From positions 124,001-188,000 of the forward strand of contig NZ_CANMFI010000001.1 in assembly GCF_947497125.1 (NCBI RefSeq): a stretch of DNA of 64,000 nucleotides, read 5' to 3'. The DNA comes from an uncultured Polaribacter sp. (GTDB lineage: Bacteria > Bacteroidota > Bacteroidia > Flavobacteriales > Flavobacteriaceae). Both the position numbers and the translations under genes were made by a program. Position 1 is the stretch's first letter. Every line of letters begins with the position of its first letter. Positions 8,862 to 18,391 of the stretch are shown in pieces. The notes beneath the pieces were generated by a model. The model searched no databases and was not told the origin of the DNA. It was given only the letters and a program-made list of their open reading frames with translations.

Positions 8862-9533
8862 TTATTTGATAGTATTTTTAACTAAATGAATAAAAAAACT
8901 AGTAGGTGTTTTTTCTTTGTCACAATTAGTAATTGAAGGAAAATGTTCTGTAAGGTAGTGTTGGTGTAGGCCACCTTCAATAATGCTACTTGCTAAACTT
9001 AATGCAAAAGGATACTCTTTTTTTACTCCTAAAATCATTTCACTAATACGTGTAATAATTCTTTTATAAATTTCAAAATACCCTTCTTTATTTTCGGTAT
9101 CTACAGCTTTTGTTAAAAATGATTTAGAACTTTCTTTAACAATTATTTTATATAAAACTGTTTCGTTAATATGAGAATAATTACTGTCTTCTATAACCGT
9201 TCTGGTTACTATATCTATTGCTTTGTCTAGTTTTTCATTAGCGTCAGAAATACTAAATGTTTCTATTACTAGTTGGTATTCTAGCCATGCCCAATACCAA
9301 GAGGTTAAATAAAGAAGTAATTTGTGTTTACTTTCAAAGTACCTGTAAATAGAACTTTCATTAGAATTAATTTTTGCTCCTAATTTCTTAAAAGTAAAAC
9401 TTTCAAAACCTATTTCTTCTATTAGAGAAATAGCATGTTCTATAATTCTTTTTCCTAATTCTGAAGTTTCAGGATCTTTGATAAATATTTTATCAGGTAC
9501 AGATATTTTTAATACAGATAATAAATTTTTCAT
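8862..9533 (-). CDS. TetR/AcrR family transcriptional regulator
   Basis: A 223-residue regulator. Residues 28-75 form the TetR DNA-binding domain: RIIEHAISLIEEIGFESFTF, then KKLGAKINSNESSIYRYFESKHKLL, the usual helix-turn-helix with the YRYF recognition-helix ending. The C-terminal ligand domain is helical and unlike a named subgroup. It is the first gene of the leftward exporter operon, with its stop 2 bp before the ABC start, so it probably represses its own operon and responds to the transported compound or to membrane stress (inference from gene order). Its 5' region (9534-9655) is very AT-rich and shared with the divergent cold-shock gene. Confidence 0.9.
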   Translation of the reverse strand: MKNLLSVLKISVPDKIFIKDPETSELGKRIIEHAISLIEEIGFESFTFKKLGAKINSNESSIYRYFESKHKLLLYLTSWYWAWLEYQLVIETFSISDANEKLDKAIDIVTRTVIEDSNYSHINETVLYKIIVKESSKSFLTKAVDTENKEGYFEIYKRIITRISEMILGVKKEYPFALSLASSIIEGGLHQHYLTEHFPSITNCDKEKTPTSFFIHLVKNTIK

Positions 9534-9654
9534 AATATTTGATTGCTGCGCAAATATAATAGTATTACTATTATAATATTGTGTTTTATCTGTTTTTTTA
9601 ATATTTTTTTAACATCTTGTATTAAGAGGTAAAGAATAGTTACGCAATTAATAG

Positions 9655-9662
9655 TATATTTG
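9655..9662 (+). promoter_or_regulatory. Candidate -7 promoter element for the cold-shock gene
   Basis: TATATTTG followed by CATC matches TAnnTTTG. It lies 118 bp before the ATG at 9780, so the transcript would have an approximately 110-nt untranslated leader, a length often seen before cold-shock genes. Confidence 0.5.
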
Positions 9663-9779
9663 CATCGTAAGAAAAAATACAAATCATTAATTACACTAGT
9701 TAGCTATAGTTTAATCTTTAGTTTTCTGTTAAGTATTTTATCTTATCAGATACAATAATTTAAAACTCTAATATTTTTA

Positions 9780-10232
9780 ATGGCAAAATCGCAACAAACT
9801 TTTAGTAAAAGTGAAAAAGAAAAAAAACGTCTAAAAAAACGTTTAGATAAGCAAAAGAAAATGGAAGCCAGAAAGGCTGAAAAAGAAGAAAACGGTACAG
9901 CAGGTATTCAGTTTGCTTATGTAGATCATAATGGTAATTTAACAGATACTCCACCAGATCCAGAATTAAAGGTAGAGTATGAGTTAGAGGATATTCAAAT
10001 TTCAGTTACTAAAAAAGAAGATTTACCAGAAGAAGATCCAGTAAGAAAAGGTAAAGTATCTTTCTTTGACTCATCTAAAGGATTTGGTTTTATTATAGAT
10101 GCTGTAAATAGCGAAAAATATTTTACACACGTAAGTGGTTTAATTGATGAAATTGCAGAAAATGACAAAGTTTCTTTTGAGTTAGAAAGAGGTATGCGTG
10201 GTATGAATGCAGTAAAAGTTAAGAAAGTTTAA
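9780..10232 (+). CDS. Cold-shock-domain protein with a basic N-terminal extension
   Basis: A 150-residue protein. The C-terminal 65 residues (about 85-150) are a cold-shock domain: KGKVSFFDSSKGFGFI carries the RNP1-like aromatic patch and YFTHVSGL corresponds to the RNP2 motif (usually VFVHxS). The N-terminal 40 residues are almost entirely Lys, Arg, Glu and Gln and likely form a charged helix, followed by an acidic linker. It should bind single-stranded RNA or DNA as a chaperone. It is longer than the classical 65-70-residue CspA. The approximately 110-nt leader and the hairpin terminator just downstream suggest a single-gene transcript. Confidence 0.9.
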   Translation: MAKSQQTFSKSEKEKKRLKKRLDKQKKMEARKAEKEENGTAGIQFAYVDHNGNLTDTPPDPELKVEYELEDIQISVTKKEDLPEEDPVRKGKVSFFDSSKGFGFIIDAVNSEKYFTHVSGLIDEIAENDKVSFELERGMRGMNAVKVKKV

Positions 10233-10254
10233 TTTTTATATTATCAAAATATAT

Positions 10255-10288
10255 AAAGTCTTTTTAGAAATAAAAAGGCTTTTTTTAG
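10255..10288 (+). terminator. Intrinsic terminator after the cold-shock gene
   Basis: A stem AAAGTCTTTTT / AAAAAGGCTTT (11 pairs, one G-U) with a 6-nt loop is followed by a run of T. It begins 22 bp after the stop codon. Confidence 0.75.
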
Positions 10289-10329
10289 TTTAAAATTCAC
10301 TATTAATTAAATTAATTTTTACTGTTGTA

Positions 10330-12849
10330 ATGAAAACACTGATACATAAATTATATGTTATATTTAGTATGCTTTTTATCTCACAAATTGTTTGTGCACA
10401 GATCACAGGTAAGGTCGTAGATGCAGAAGACAACTATCCTTTAGAATATGCTTCTATTGCCTTGTTTAATGCTAGTTCAAAAATAATAGTAAGCGGAGTT
10501 GTAACTAATAAAAAAGGTGTTTTTGCTATAGAGAATATAAAACCAGGTGCGTATTATGCAGAAATTTCTTTTTTAGGATACCAGCTAAATATACAAGAGA
10601 ATATAACCGTTTTAAAGACTGGAGAATCAATTTCTTTAGGAGTTATAAAACTTGTTTTAGGTTCTAGAAATGAATTGAATGAAGTTATAGTAACATCAGA
10701 AAAACAAGTGTTGTCTCATAAAATAGACAGACAAGTTTTTAGTACAAAAAAATTCTTGAATACCGTTGGCGGAAATGCTATAGACGTTATAAAAAACTTA
10801 CCCTCAGTAACCACAAATGGATTAGGAGAAATTACGGTGAGAGGTAGTACTGGTTTTACAGTATTGATAAATGGCAAACCTACGCAAGGAGATCCAACAA
10901 CTATTTTAAATCAATTGCCTGCCAATGCATTAGAAACGGTAGAGTTAATTACAGCACCTTCAGCAAAATATGACCCTGAAGGAAAAGGTGGTATTTTAAA
11001 TATTATAACTAAAAAAGGTGCTACAAATGGCACATTTGCTCAAGTAAATATACGAGGAGGTTTTCCATCTATTGAAAACTACAATACACAAGTAGCTGCA
11101 AAAAGGTACGGAATAGATGCAACTGTAAATAAAAGAACCAAAGATTTTAATTTTTCTTTTGGTACAAGTTACCAAAGAAATGACAGAACGGGTAGAAGAG
11201 AAGGAGAATTATTTATAGTAAATACTCCTGAAAATAAAACAACGTTTTTACCCTCTGATGGCGAACGTAGTTTTGATGAAATTAGCTATAATGGACGTTT
11301 TAATGTAGATTATACACCCAATGAGTCTGATGTTTTTTCAGTGGGCTTCTTTGCAGGAAAACAAACTAAAGATAGACTGGCAGATATTGTGTATTCTAAT
11401 TACGCGGTATCACCTATAAATAGCAATAACAGACTGTATAATTTCACCTATTTCAATCATAATTTAAGAACGAGAAAAGGAGATTTTGCTCTAGGAAGTA
11501 TAGATTATGCTCACAAATTTGTTGACAATTCTAAAATTAGTGCCTCATTCTTATATGAATACACATTTTTAGGCGGTCCTACAGAAAATGATAATTTAGG
11601 TTATCCAGACAATACTATTGTTTATCAAAGAGAATTTAATACCAATAACAACCCTTTATACGGGAGTCGATTCAATCTAGATTACCAGTTAAAACCTTTA
11701 AAAATTGGTCTCGTAGAAATGGGATATCAATACAGAAATTTAGAACATTCTGGTACATTTATTTATGAAAGAGATGGTGTGTTGGTTCCAGAGTTTTCAA
11801 GTGAAATTAATTTAACACGTAAAATTCATTCGGGATACACTCAAGTTTCTGGTGCTAAAAATAAGTTGTCTTACAATGCAGGTGTTCGTTTAGAAGCAAT
11901 GGATAGAGTTTATGTAGAAGCATTAAAGAGTGCTGCAACAAACAATACGTATTCGTATAATTTTTTAAAATTGTTTCCAACGGCATCACTTCAATATAAA
12001 ATTGATGCGCAAACAAGTTTAAAAACAGCCTACAGTAAAAGAGTAGAAAGAACAACTACTTTTAAGATGAATAGTTTTGCTGAAAGAGAACACTCTGAAG
12101 TTTTTGAACAAGGAGATAACACTTTGCTTCCTGAATTTATAGATTTGGTAGAACTAGGGATCACTAAAAACTTTAAAAAAGGAAATACAGCGTATGCAAC
12201 TCTTTATTATAGACATGTAGACAATGTAATAAATCGTGTAAATACTTTAGCATACGAAGAAAACGGAATGGTAATAGATAGCGTTTTAAACAGAGTATAC
12301 TCTAATGTTGGCAAAAGCAATACGGTAGGTATAGAGCTTGGGGCAACTTTAAAACCTTCTAAAAACTGGACAAACTTTATAGGCGCTAATATTTACAACA
12401 CAAATATAGAAGGCGTTTTAAACTTTAAGCACAGAGACGGCATAGAAAGAGCTTATGCCATCCAAACAAATGCTACAATGTATAGTATTAATTTAAATAC
12501 AACGTATCGTTTCTGGGAAAATGCCTCTTTACAATTTACCTTCAATTACCTGTCAGATAGAACTACAGCTATGGGGCAAGACTCTCGTTTTTATTCTCCA
12601 AACTTAACTTTTGTAAAAAGCTTTTTCGATAACAAACTACTAGCTACATTACAATGGCAAAATATGGATGCCGGTTTGTTAAAAACAAACGAACAACGTA
12701 TTACTACAGCCAGAGCAAATCAGTTTTATACAACAACTAATTATAGGTATGAGGTAGATATGATTTCTTTGAATTTGTCTTACACGTTTAATAAAAGTAA
12801 AAATAAATCAAAATTCATAAAAAGTGAATTCGGAAAAAGAGAATTTTAA
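10330..12849 (+). CDS. TonB-dependent receptor, outer-membrane beta-barrel family
   Basis: An 839-residue outer-membrane protein. A signal peptide ends near residue 23 (FISQIVCAQ). Residues 24-110 are a carboxypeptidase-regulatory-like beta-sandwich (ITGKVVDAEDNYPLEYASIAL). The plug follows at about 120-230, with DVIKNLPSVTTN, VLINGKPT and ITAPSAKYDPEGKGGILNIITKK. The rest is a beta-barrel of alternating aromatic and polar strands, ending with the hydrophobic strand MISLNLSYTFN. This is the outer-membrane-beta-barrel (OMP_b-brl_3) type, not the larger SusC type, and no SusD gene is adjacent. The ligand is unknown. It is convergent with a hypothetical gene, 12 bp apart. Confidence 0.93.
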   Translation: MKTLIHKLYVIFSMLFISQIVCAQITGKVVDAEDNYPLEYASIALFNASSKIIVSGVVTNKKGVFAIENIKPGAYYAEISFLGYQLNIQENITVLKTGESISLGVIKLVLGSRNELNEVIVTSEKQVLSHKIDRQVFSTKKFLNTVGGNAIDVIKNLPSVTTNGLGEITVRGSTGFTVLINGKPTQGDPTTILNQLPANALETVELITAPSAKYDPEGKGGILNIITKKGATNGTFAQVNIRGGFPSIENYNTQVAAKRYGIDATVNKRTKDFNFSFGTSYQRNDRTGRREGELFIVNTPENKTTFLPSDGERSFDEISYNGRFNVDYTPNESDVFSVGFFAGKQTKDRLADIVYSNYAVSPINSNNRLYNFTYFNHNLRTRKGDFALGSIDYAHKFVDNSKISASFLYEYTFLGGPTENDNLGYPDNTIVYQREFNTNNNPLYGSRFNLDYQLKPLKIGLVEMGYQYRNLEHSGTFIYERDGVLVPEFSSEINLTRKIHSGYTQVSGAKNKLSYNAGVRLEAMDRVYVEALKSAATNNTYSYNFLKLFPTASLQYKIDAQTSLKTAYSKRVERTTTFKMNSFAEREHSEVFEQGDNTLLPEFIDLVELGITKNFKKGNTAYATLYYRHVDNVINRVNTLAYEENGMVIDSVLNRVYSNVGKSNTVGIELGATLKPSKNWTNFIGANIYNTNIEGVLNFKHRDGIERAYAIQTNATMYSINLNTTYRFWENASLQFTFNYLSDRTTAMGQDSRFYSPNLTFVKSFFDNKLLATLQWQNMDAGLLKTNEQRITTARANQFYTTTNYRYEVDMISLNLSYTFNKSKNKSKFIKSEFGKREF

Positions 12850-12861
12850 ATTGGCTTATTT

Positions 12862-13635
12862 TTAAAGAGAGAAGTAGCTTTTTTTAGCTCTAAAACCATT
12901 GTCTTTAAGAAATAACATGCCATTTTTATACATATTAAATTGCACTAGCTCATTTTCTAAAGAATCATTTAAAAAGCGACAAACATAAGAGAAGTTACCT
13001 GCTGTAAAAGTATAGCTAACTGAACCCTCTAAATAATTTGTAGTTTTAATACCCTTTAAAATTATTTTTTTTGGCTTTGAAGTGCTAACTGTATTTACAG
13101 GCCAGTATGCTAATCGATAAGAGTTATTCTCAAACAAATCTATTCTTATAAAAAACCGATTGGTATGTATAAAAGCTTCAAATGCTTGGTTTTCTCTTAA
13201 ACTTTCATGGATGTTCTCTTTGTCTAAAGCTAAGAGTCGTTTTTTCTTTGCAATACTTTCTTTAGAATTGTAATTAACAGCAATTAATTTGCCATTAAAA
13301 TCCAACCAAAGCAATCCGTTCTCTAGCATAATTCCTTTGAGACCAACAACAGACCATTTGCCAAGATTGTAAGAGTTTGTAATTAGATTTCTAAAACCTT
13401 CATCAAAAAGTACTTCATACTCATTTACAAAATCTACGGTATCTAAAATAGAGTTGAAAGGTTTCTTTCTATGTAACGGATATTGTACTTGATTTTTTAG
13501 GGAATCTATGTTATGATTGTTAATGAGTTGTATAAAGTTTAAAACTACTTTTTCTTCATCAGTATTTAATTTTTGGGCATTGCTATGATTCAAACAAAAG
13601 AACAATAAGAGAAAAAAACAACTTTTTTTAACCAT
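12862..13635 (-). CDS. Secreted hypothetical protein
   Basis: A 257-residue protein with a clear signal peptide (FFLLLFFCLNHSNAQ, cleavage near residue 20). I do not recognise a family. The mature chain begins with a helical NTF2-like-looking segment (EEKVVLNFIQLINNHNIDSLKNQVQYPL) and continues as mostly beta strand with many aromatic residues (residues 150-257). It lies 11 bp downstream of aroB on the same strand and is probably co-transcribed with it, but no shared function is apparent. Periplasmic or exported location is inferred from the signal peptide only. Confidence 0.7.
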   Translation of the reverse strand: MVKKSCFFLLLFFCLNHSNAQKLNTDEEKVVLNFIQLINNHNIDSLKNQVQYPLHRKKPFNSILDTVDFVNEYEVLFDEGFRNLITNSYNLGKWSVVGLKGIMLENGLLWLDFNGKLIAVNYNSKESIAKKKRLLALDKENIHESLRENQAFEAFIHTNRFFIRIDLFENNSYRLAYWPVNTVSTSKPKKIILKGIKTTNYLEGSVSYTFTAGNFSYVCRFLNDSLENELVQFNMYKNGMLFLKDNGFRAKKSYFSL

Positions 13636-13646
13636 TGAAATACTGT

Positions 13647-14705
13647 TTACGCATTGTAAAAATCCATACTTTCTATAAGTAGTTCTTCAGTTACTTTACA
13701 ATCTAGTTTGCATTTCTCAAAAGCTTCTAACAAAACAAAGTTCACTTGTCCGTTTATGTTTTTCTTGTCATGCTTAAGCAGTTCTATAATGTCAGAAAAA
13801 TCTTCTTTTAAAAGCCTTGTTTTGTCATAAATAGATAAAATCACCTCTTTTATTTCGTTTACATTTAGCATGTTAAAACCTAATAATTTAGAAGAAATAT
13901 AGCTTTCGCAAACCATACCAATGGCAATAGCCTCGCCATGAGTAAGGTTTTCTTTGTCATTAGACTCTAGATAAAAAGATTCTATTGCATGCCCTAAAGT
14001 ATGTCCGAAATTTAAAATTTTACGTAAGTTTTGTTCCTTAGGATCTTGTAAAACTACTTCGTTTTTAATTTCTATAGATCGGTAAATTAAATCTGTTATA
14101 CCAAGACCTTTGTCTTTCTTAATCTGGTTAAAAAGATTGGTATCATAGGTAATACCATATTTAATAATTTCTGCAGTACCAGAGTTTATTTCTCTTTGTG
14201 TAACCGTTGCTAGATAATTGGTATCTACAAGTACCATTTCTGGATTTGCAAATAACCCAATCTGATTTTTTAATACGCCTAAATCTACTCCTGTTTTTCC
14301 GCCTACAGATGCATCAACCATAGAGAGTAGTGTAGTTGGTATGTTTACAAAATCAATCCCTCTTTTAAAGCAAGAAGCAACAAAGCCACCTAAATCTGTA
14401 ATTACGCCACCACCTAAAGTAATTAGTAAACTTTTTCTATCGCCACCTAACTCAGTAATAGCGTTCCAAACGCCCATACATGTTTCTAAGTTTTTATGAA
14501 TTTCACCAGAGCTTATCTCAATAACTTCAATTCTTTTAGTTGTAGATAAGTTGCTTATAAACTTTGGGTAGCAATGCTCAAAAGTATTTTCATCAACTAA
14601 AATAAAAAGGGTAGAGTACTTATTATCGTCAATTAATTTAGATAAATTTGTATACGCTTCTTCATTAAAATGGATAGGATAAGTAGCTGCTTTAATAGTT
14701 TTCAT
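13647..14705 (-). CDS. aroB: 3-dehydroquinate synthase
   Basis: A 352-residue cytosolic enzyme of full family length. It converts DAHP to 3-dehydroquinate, the second step of the shikimate pathway, using NAD and a divalent metal. Visible signatures are the NAD-binding GGGVITDLGGFVASCFKRG segment near residues 98-116, PTTLLSMVDASVGGKTGVD, and the metal-binding HGEAIAIGM and FGHTLGHAIE stretches with the expected His and Glu residues. It is divergent from the proline dehydrogenase gene (86 bp). A second shikimate-pathway gene, aroK, is 22 kb away and not linked in an operon. Confidence 0.96.
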   Translation of the reverse strand: MKTIKAATYPIHFNEEAYTNLSKLIDDNKYSTLFILVDENTFEHCYPKFISNLSTTKRIEVIEISSGEIHKNLETCMGVWNAITELGGDRKSLLITLGGGVITDLGGFVASCFKRGIDFVNIPTTLLSMVDASVGGKTGVDLGVLKNQIGLFANPEMVLVDTNYLATVTQREINSGTAEIIKYGITYDTNLFNQIKKDKGLGITDLIYRSIEIKNEVVLQDPKEQNLRKILNFGHTLGHAIESFYLESNDKENLTHGEAIAIGMVCESYISSKLLGFNMLNVNEIKEVILSIYDKTRLLKEDFSDIIELLKHDKKNINGQVNFVLLEAFEKCKLDCKVTEELLIESMDFYNA

Positions 14706-14765
14706 TTGTAATTTATTAAGTATGCAAATTAAAAATAAATTAATTAAATATTACTATTCTATGTC

Positions 14766-14773
14766 TATATTTG
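14766..14773 (+). promoter_or_regulatory. Candidate -7 promoter element for proline dehydrogenase
   Basis: TATATTTG fits TAnnTTTG exactly and is 18 bp before the ATG at 14792, giving a leader of roughly 10 nt. This is the spacing seen at several other genes in the window. Confidence 0.55.
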
Positions 14774-14791
14774 TTATATAAAATTTAATAC

Positions 14792-15955
14792 ATGAAACTT
14801 TTTGAAAACACAGAAGTAGCTTTCGCTTTAAAATCAGATTCACAATTAGAGCGCGCTTACTTTTTATTTAAAATGATACAAAACCAACCAATGGTTCGTA
14901 TTGGTAGTGCGGTAACTAATTTTGCATTAAAAGTGCACTTGCCTATAGAGGGTTTGATTAGATCTACTGTTTTCGATCATTTTTGTGGTGGTGTAACAGA
15001 AGAAGATTGTATGCCTATTATAGATAATATGCATCAAAATGGTAATGTGCATAGTGTGTTAGATTATTCGGTAGAGGGTAAAGATCAAGAAATAAGTTTC
15101 GATGATGCGTTGTCTAAAATTATAAGAATTATTAATTTTTGCGAAGAAAAAAAATCGATTCCCTTTGCAGTTTTCAAACCTACTGGTTTTGGGCGTTTTG
15201 CCCTATATCAAAAATTATCAGAAGGTAAAACCTTAACTCCTGTAGAAGAAGAAGAGTGGCAAAGAGTAGTAGCAAGGTTTCATACTGTTTGTAAATTAGC
15301 ACAAGAAAAAGACGTGCCGGTTTTAATTGATGCCGAAGAAAGCTGGATGCAAAAAGCAGCCGATGCGTTAATTGAAGAACTGATGCAGCTTTATAATAAA
15401 GACAAAGCCATTGTTTTTAACACCTTGCAAATGTATCGTCATGATCGATTAGAATATTTAAAAAATTTGCATCAAAAAGCCATCGATCATAATTTTCATA
15501 TCGGTATGAAAGTGGTTCGTGGTGCTTATATGGAAAAAGAAAGAGAAAGAGCCGAAGAAAAAGGTTATCCGTCTCCGATCTGTAAAGACAAACAAGCAAC
15601 AGATATTAATTACGATGCCGCTATAAATTATATGATGGAGCATTCTAAAATGGCCTTATTTGCAGGCACACACAACGAAGAAAGTTCTTATTTGTTAATG
15701 TCTTTAGCAGAAAAACACGCCATTAATAACAATGATAAGCGTTTGTGGTTTGGTCAGTTATTTGGCATGAGCGATCATATTAGTTACAATTTAGCAAACA
15801 AAGGATACAATGTTGCCAAATACTTGCCATTTGGCCCAGTTAGAGATGTAATGCCTTATTTAATAAGACGTGCAGAAGAAAATACTTCGGTAGCCGGACA
15901 AACAAGTAGAGAACTAAATTTGTTAAAAATAGAACGTAAACGAAGAAAACTGTAA
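14792..15955 (+). CDS. Proline dehydrogenase family protein
   Basis: A 387-residue FAD-dependent proline dehydrogenase (PRODH) with the TIM-barrel fold, a stand-alone enzyme without the P5C dehydrogenase half found in PutA. Motifs include FAVFKPTGFGRFALYQKLS, VPVLIDAEESWMQ, FNTLQMYR, MKVVRGAYMEKER, FAGTHNEES, FGQLFGMSDHISY, and the C-terminal YLPFGPVRDVMPYLIRRAEEN that forms the substrate-binding helix with paired arginines. It oxidises proline to pyrroline-5-carboxylate and feeds electrons to the quinone pool. Its stop overlaps the next start (TAATG), so it is coupled to the small LETM1-like gene. Confidence 0.95.
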   Translation: MKLFENTEVAFALKSDSQLERAYFLFKMIQNQPMVRIGSAVTNFALKVHLPIEGLIRSTVFDHFCGGVTEEDCMPIIDNMHQNGNVHSVLDYSVEGKDQEISFDDALSKIIRIINFCEEKKSIPFAVFKPTGFGRFALYQKLSEGKTLTPVEEEEWQRVVARFHTVCKLAQEKDVPVLIDAEESWMQKAADALIEELMQLYNKDKAIVFNTLQMYRHDRLEYLKNLHQKAIDHNFHIGMKVVRGAYMEKERERAEEKGYPSPICKDKQATDINYDAAINYMMEHSKMALFAGTHNEESSYLLMSLAEKHAINNNDKRLWFGQLFGMSDHISYNLANKGYNVAKYLPFGPVRDVMPYLIRRAEENTSVAGQTSRELNLLKIERKRRKL

Positions 15956-16236
15956 TGAAAACAGTAGAAGAGTTTAAAGAAATTTTACAGAAAAATAAAT
16001 TAAGGCTTTTGCAAGAGTTATCTCAAAGCAAAGAAGCCATGCAGTTAATAAAAAAATCTACTCGCACGAAGTTATCTTCCGAAGAAAAAGAAAAAATTAA
16101 AATTCAATTAATAGATATTTGCAAATCCATCCCAGCGTTAGCCGTTTTTTTATTGCCAGGCGGCGCTTTGTTGCTGCCCCTTTTAATAAAACTAATTCCA
16201 GATATACTGCCTTCTGCTTTTAGAGACGATACTTAA
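15955..16236 (+). CDS. Small LETM1-like domain protein
   Basis: A 93-residue protein. The last 45 residues, CKSIPALAVFLLPGGALLLP followed by LLIKLIPDILPSAFRDD, match the start of the LETM1 ribosome-binding-like domain, where a hydrophobic helix with two prolines and PGG is followed by LLP-x-(L/A)F. The N-terminal half is a charged helix. It overlaps the proline dehydrogenase stop by one base, so it is translationally coupled. A role at the membrane next to the proline dehydrogenase is a guess; mitochondrial LETM1 acts in cation exchange, which cannot be transferred to so short a protein. Confidence 0.7.
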   Translation: MKTVEEFKEILQKNKLRLLQELSQSKEAMQLIKKSTRTKLSSEEKEKIKIQLIDICKSIPALAVFLLPGGALLLPLLIKLIPDILPSAFRDDT

Positions 16237-16340
16237 AATACTATTTTTTTTGGGCATTACTTACCCTAAAAGCATTTAGGGTTTAAGTCACGCTTTACAC
16301 TAAATCTTTTTTTTAAAACAAAAAAAAGGATACCGTTTCA
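16237..16340 (+). repeat. Decayed intergenic repeat resembling a flavobacterial palindromic element
   Basis: The stretch begins GGGCATTACTTACCCTAAAA, contains GTCACGCTTTACAC and then an A/T-rich centre flanked by TCTTTTTTTT and AAAAAAAAGGAT, and ends CGTTTCAATCGTTAATGC. I recall similar intergenic elements in flavobacterial genomes with GGGC...CGCT ends around a TCTTTT/AAAAGGA core. No ORF is present. The assignment rests on memory of the pattern and is tentative. Confidence 0.35.
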
Positions 16341-16458
16341 ATCGTTAATGCAACAATTTATTGCCAATTTTAAATAGTAAAAGATGTAAAAGTTGTCAGT
16401 AAACAAAAGCTAACAAAAAATAAATAGTTAGAATAGGTTTAAATTGCTAAGAAACAAC

Positions 16459-16466
16459 TATTTTTG
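16459..16466 (+). promoter_or_regulatory. -7 promoter element of typA; decides the start codon
   Basis: TATTTTTG matches TAnnTTTG and is followed by CACG. It lies 22 bp before the ATG at 16489. The upstream in-frame start at 16444 precedes this box and would not be on the transcript, so 16489 is the true start. Confidence 0.7.
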
Positions 16467-16488
16467 CACGAAATTTAAGAAATTACAA

Positions 16489-18261
16489 ATGCAAGAAATA
16501 AGAAACATTGCAATTATTGCCCACGTAGATCATGGTAAGACTACATTAGTAGATAAGATTATAGATCAAGCTAAAATCTTAGACGAACGTAAAGAACGTA
16601 CAGATTTGTTATTAGATAATAACGATTTAGAACGCGAAAGAGGAATTACAATTCTTTCTAAAAACGTTTCTGTAAATTATAAGAACACAAAAATTAATGT
16701 AATTGATACACCTGGTCACGCCGATTTTGGAGGAGAAGTAGAGCGTGTATTAAAAATGGCAGATGGTGTTTTATTATTAGTAGATGCATTTGAAGGGCCA
16801 ATGCCACAAACTCGTTTTGTATTAGGTAAGGCACTAGAATTGGGATTAACACCTATTGTTGTTGTTAACAAAGTAGACAAAGAAAACTGTACACCAGACA
16901 TCGTTCACGAAAAAGTATTCGATTTAATGTTTGCTTTAGAGGCAACAGAAGAGCAGTTAGATTTTACAACCATCTATGGTTCTGCAAAGAACAATTGGAT
17001 GTCTACAGATTGGAAAAACCAAACAGAAGACATTGTACCATTATTAGATGCGGTACTAGAATCGATTCCTGCAACAAAATACAACGAAGGAACACCACAA
17101 ATGCAAATTACTTCTTTAGATTTTTCTAAATTTACAGGAAGAATAGCAATCGGACGTGTTTTTAGAGGAGATTTAGAAGTTGGTAAAGATTACATGTTGT
17201 GCAAAGCAGACGGTACTACCAATAAAGTAAGAATTAAAGAATTACACGTTTTTGAAGGAATGGGTAAGGTGCAAGTAGATAAAGTACCTTGTGGAGATAT
17301 TTGTGCTATTACTGGTGTAGATGGTTTTGAAATTGGCGATACAATTGCAGATTTAGAAAACCCAGAAGCATTGCCAAGAACAGAGATAGATCAGCCAACA
17401 ATGAGTATGTTGTTTACAATTAACAACTCTCCTTTCTTTGGTAAAGAAGGTAAATTTGTAACCTCTCGTCACTTAAGAGATCGTTTATTTAAAGAATTAG
17501 AAAAAAACTTAGCCTTAAAAGTAGAAACTACAGATAGCGAAGATAAATTTAATGTTTTCGGTCGTGGAGTTTTACACTTATCTGTATTGATAGAAACAAT
17601 GCGTAGAGAAGGGTATGAGTTACAAGTGGGAAGACCACAAGTAATTATTAAAGAAATAGACGGTAAAAAACACGAGCCAATGGAAACATTGTCTATCGAT
17701 GTGCCAGAAGATATGGCTTCTAAAGCAATTAACTTAGTATCTCTTAGAAAAGGAGATATGTTGGTTATGGAACCAAAAGGAGACTTACAACATTTAGAGT
17801 TTTCAATTCCTTCTAGAGGTTTAATTGGTTTAAGAAACAAGATATTAACTGCAACAGGTGGTACTGCAATTATCAATCACCGTTTTAGTGAATATGGTCC
17901 TTATAAAGGAGACTTTACAGAAGAGGTAAAAGGAGCAATCGTTTCTTCTGCAGCTGGTAAAGCTACTGCATATGCTTTAAACCGTTTGCAAGATAGAGGT
18001 GTTTTCTTTATAGACATTAACCAAGAAATTTATGTTGGTCAGGTTATCGGAGAAAACAGTAAATCAGACGATATGGCTGTAAACTTAATTAAAGGTAAGC
18101 AATTGACAAACATGCGTAAATCTGGAACAGATGATGCAATGAAAATTGCTCCGAAAGTAGATTTCTCTTTAGAGGAAAATATGGAGTATATTAAAGCTGA
18201 TGAGTACTTAGAAGTTACTCCAGAAAGCTTACGTATGCGTAAAATTACTTTTAAAGCATAA
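16489..18261 (+). CDS. typA: Translational GTPase TypA/BipA
   Basis: A 590-residue ribosome-associated GTPase. G1 is AHVDHGKTT (residues 11-19), switch I contains RERGITI, G3 is DTPGHAD, G4 is NKVDK and G5 is GSAKN. The EF-Tu-like domain II, the EF-G-like domains III and V (RRKGD-type segment [21 protein letters not shown] and [18 protein letters not shown]), and the unique C-terminal domain ([18 protein letters not shown]) all follow in order. TypA binds the 70S ribosome and acts in 50S assembly, especially at low temperature or under stress. The start was chosen because the promoter box lies at 16459. A strong bidirectional terminator follows. Confidence 0.97.
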   Translation: MQEIRNIAIIAHVDHGKTTLVDKIIDQAKILDERKERTDLLLDNNDLERERGITILSKNVSVNYKNTKINVIDTPGHADFGGEVERVLKMADGVLLLVDAFEGPMPQTRFVLGKALELGLTPIVVVNKVDKENCTPDIVHEKVFDLMFALEATEEQLDFTTIYGSAKNNWMSTDWKNQTEDIVPLLDAVLESIPATKYNEGTPQMQITSLDFSKFTGRIAIGRVFRGDLEVGKDYMLCKADGTTNKVRIKELHVFEGMGKVQVDKVPCGDICAITGVDGFEIGDTIADLENPEALPRTEIDQPTMSMLFTINNSPFFGKEGKFVTSRHLRDRLFKELEKNLALKVETTDSEDKFNVFGRGVLHLSVLIETMRREGYELQVGRPQVIIKEIDGKKHEPMETLSIDVPEDMASKAINLVSLRKGDMLVMEPKGDLQHLEFSIPSRGLIGLRNKILTATGGTAIINHRFSEYGPYKGDFTEEVKGAIVSSAAGKATAYALNRLQDRGVFFIDINQEIYVGQVIGENSKSDDMAVNLIKGKQLTNMRKSGTDDAMKIAPKVDFSLEENMEYIKADEYLEVTPESLRMRKITFKA

Positions 18262-18269
18262 CAAATTGT

Positions 18270-18326
18270 CACCTTCAGTGCAGTCTAAAGGTCTTTAATA
18301 GTTCTTGACTGCGCCAGAACAGACAT
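18270..18326. repeat. Degenerate copy of a GTCGAG-type palindromic repeat
   Basis: TCAGTGCAGTC and GACTGCGCCAGAA lie about 24 bp apart in inverted orientation and resemble the arms of the perfect palindrome at 31644-31686 and the half element at 41491-41506. Several arm positions have changed, so this looks like an old copy. Confidence 0.45.
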
Positions 18327-18337
18327 TTATAATAAAT

Positions 18338-18370
18338 AAAAAAGCTCAAGTTTTTAACTTGAGCTTTTTT
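18338..18370. terminator. Bidirectional intrinsic terminator between typA and the SIMPL gene
   Basis: A perfect 12-bp stem AAAGCTCAAGTT / AACTTGAGCTTT with a TTT loop is flanked by A and T runs on the two sides, so it can stop transcription from typA and from the convergent SIMPL gene. Confidence 0.85.
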
Positions 18371-18391
18371 TGTGTCTTAGAACCAACTATT

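Noticed and set aside
4406-9533. Bacteriocin or microcin export cluster
   Set aside because: The ABC protein has no C39 peptidase domain, no double-Gly leader precursor or immunity-like small ORF was found, and the ATPase motifs are degenerate.
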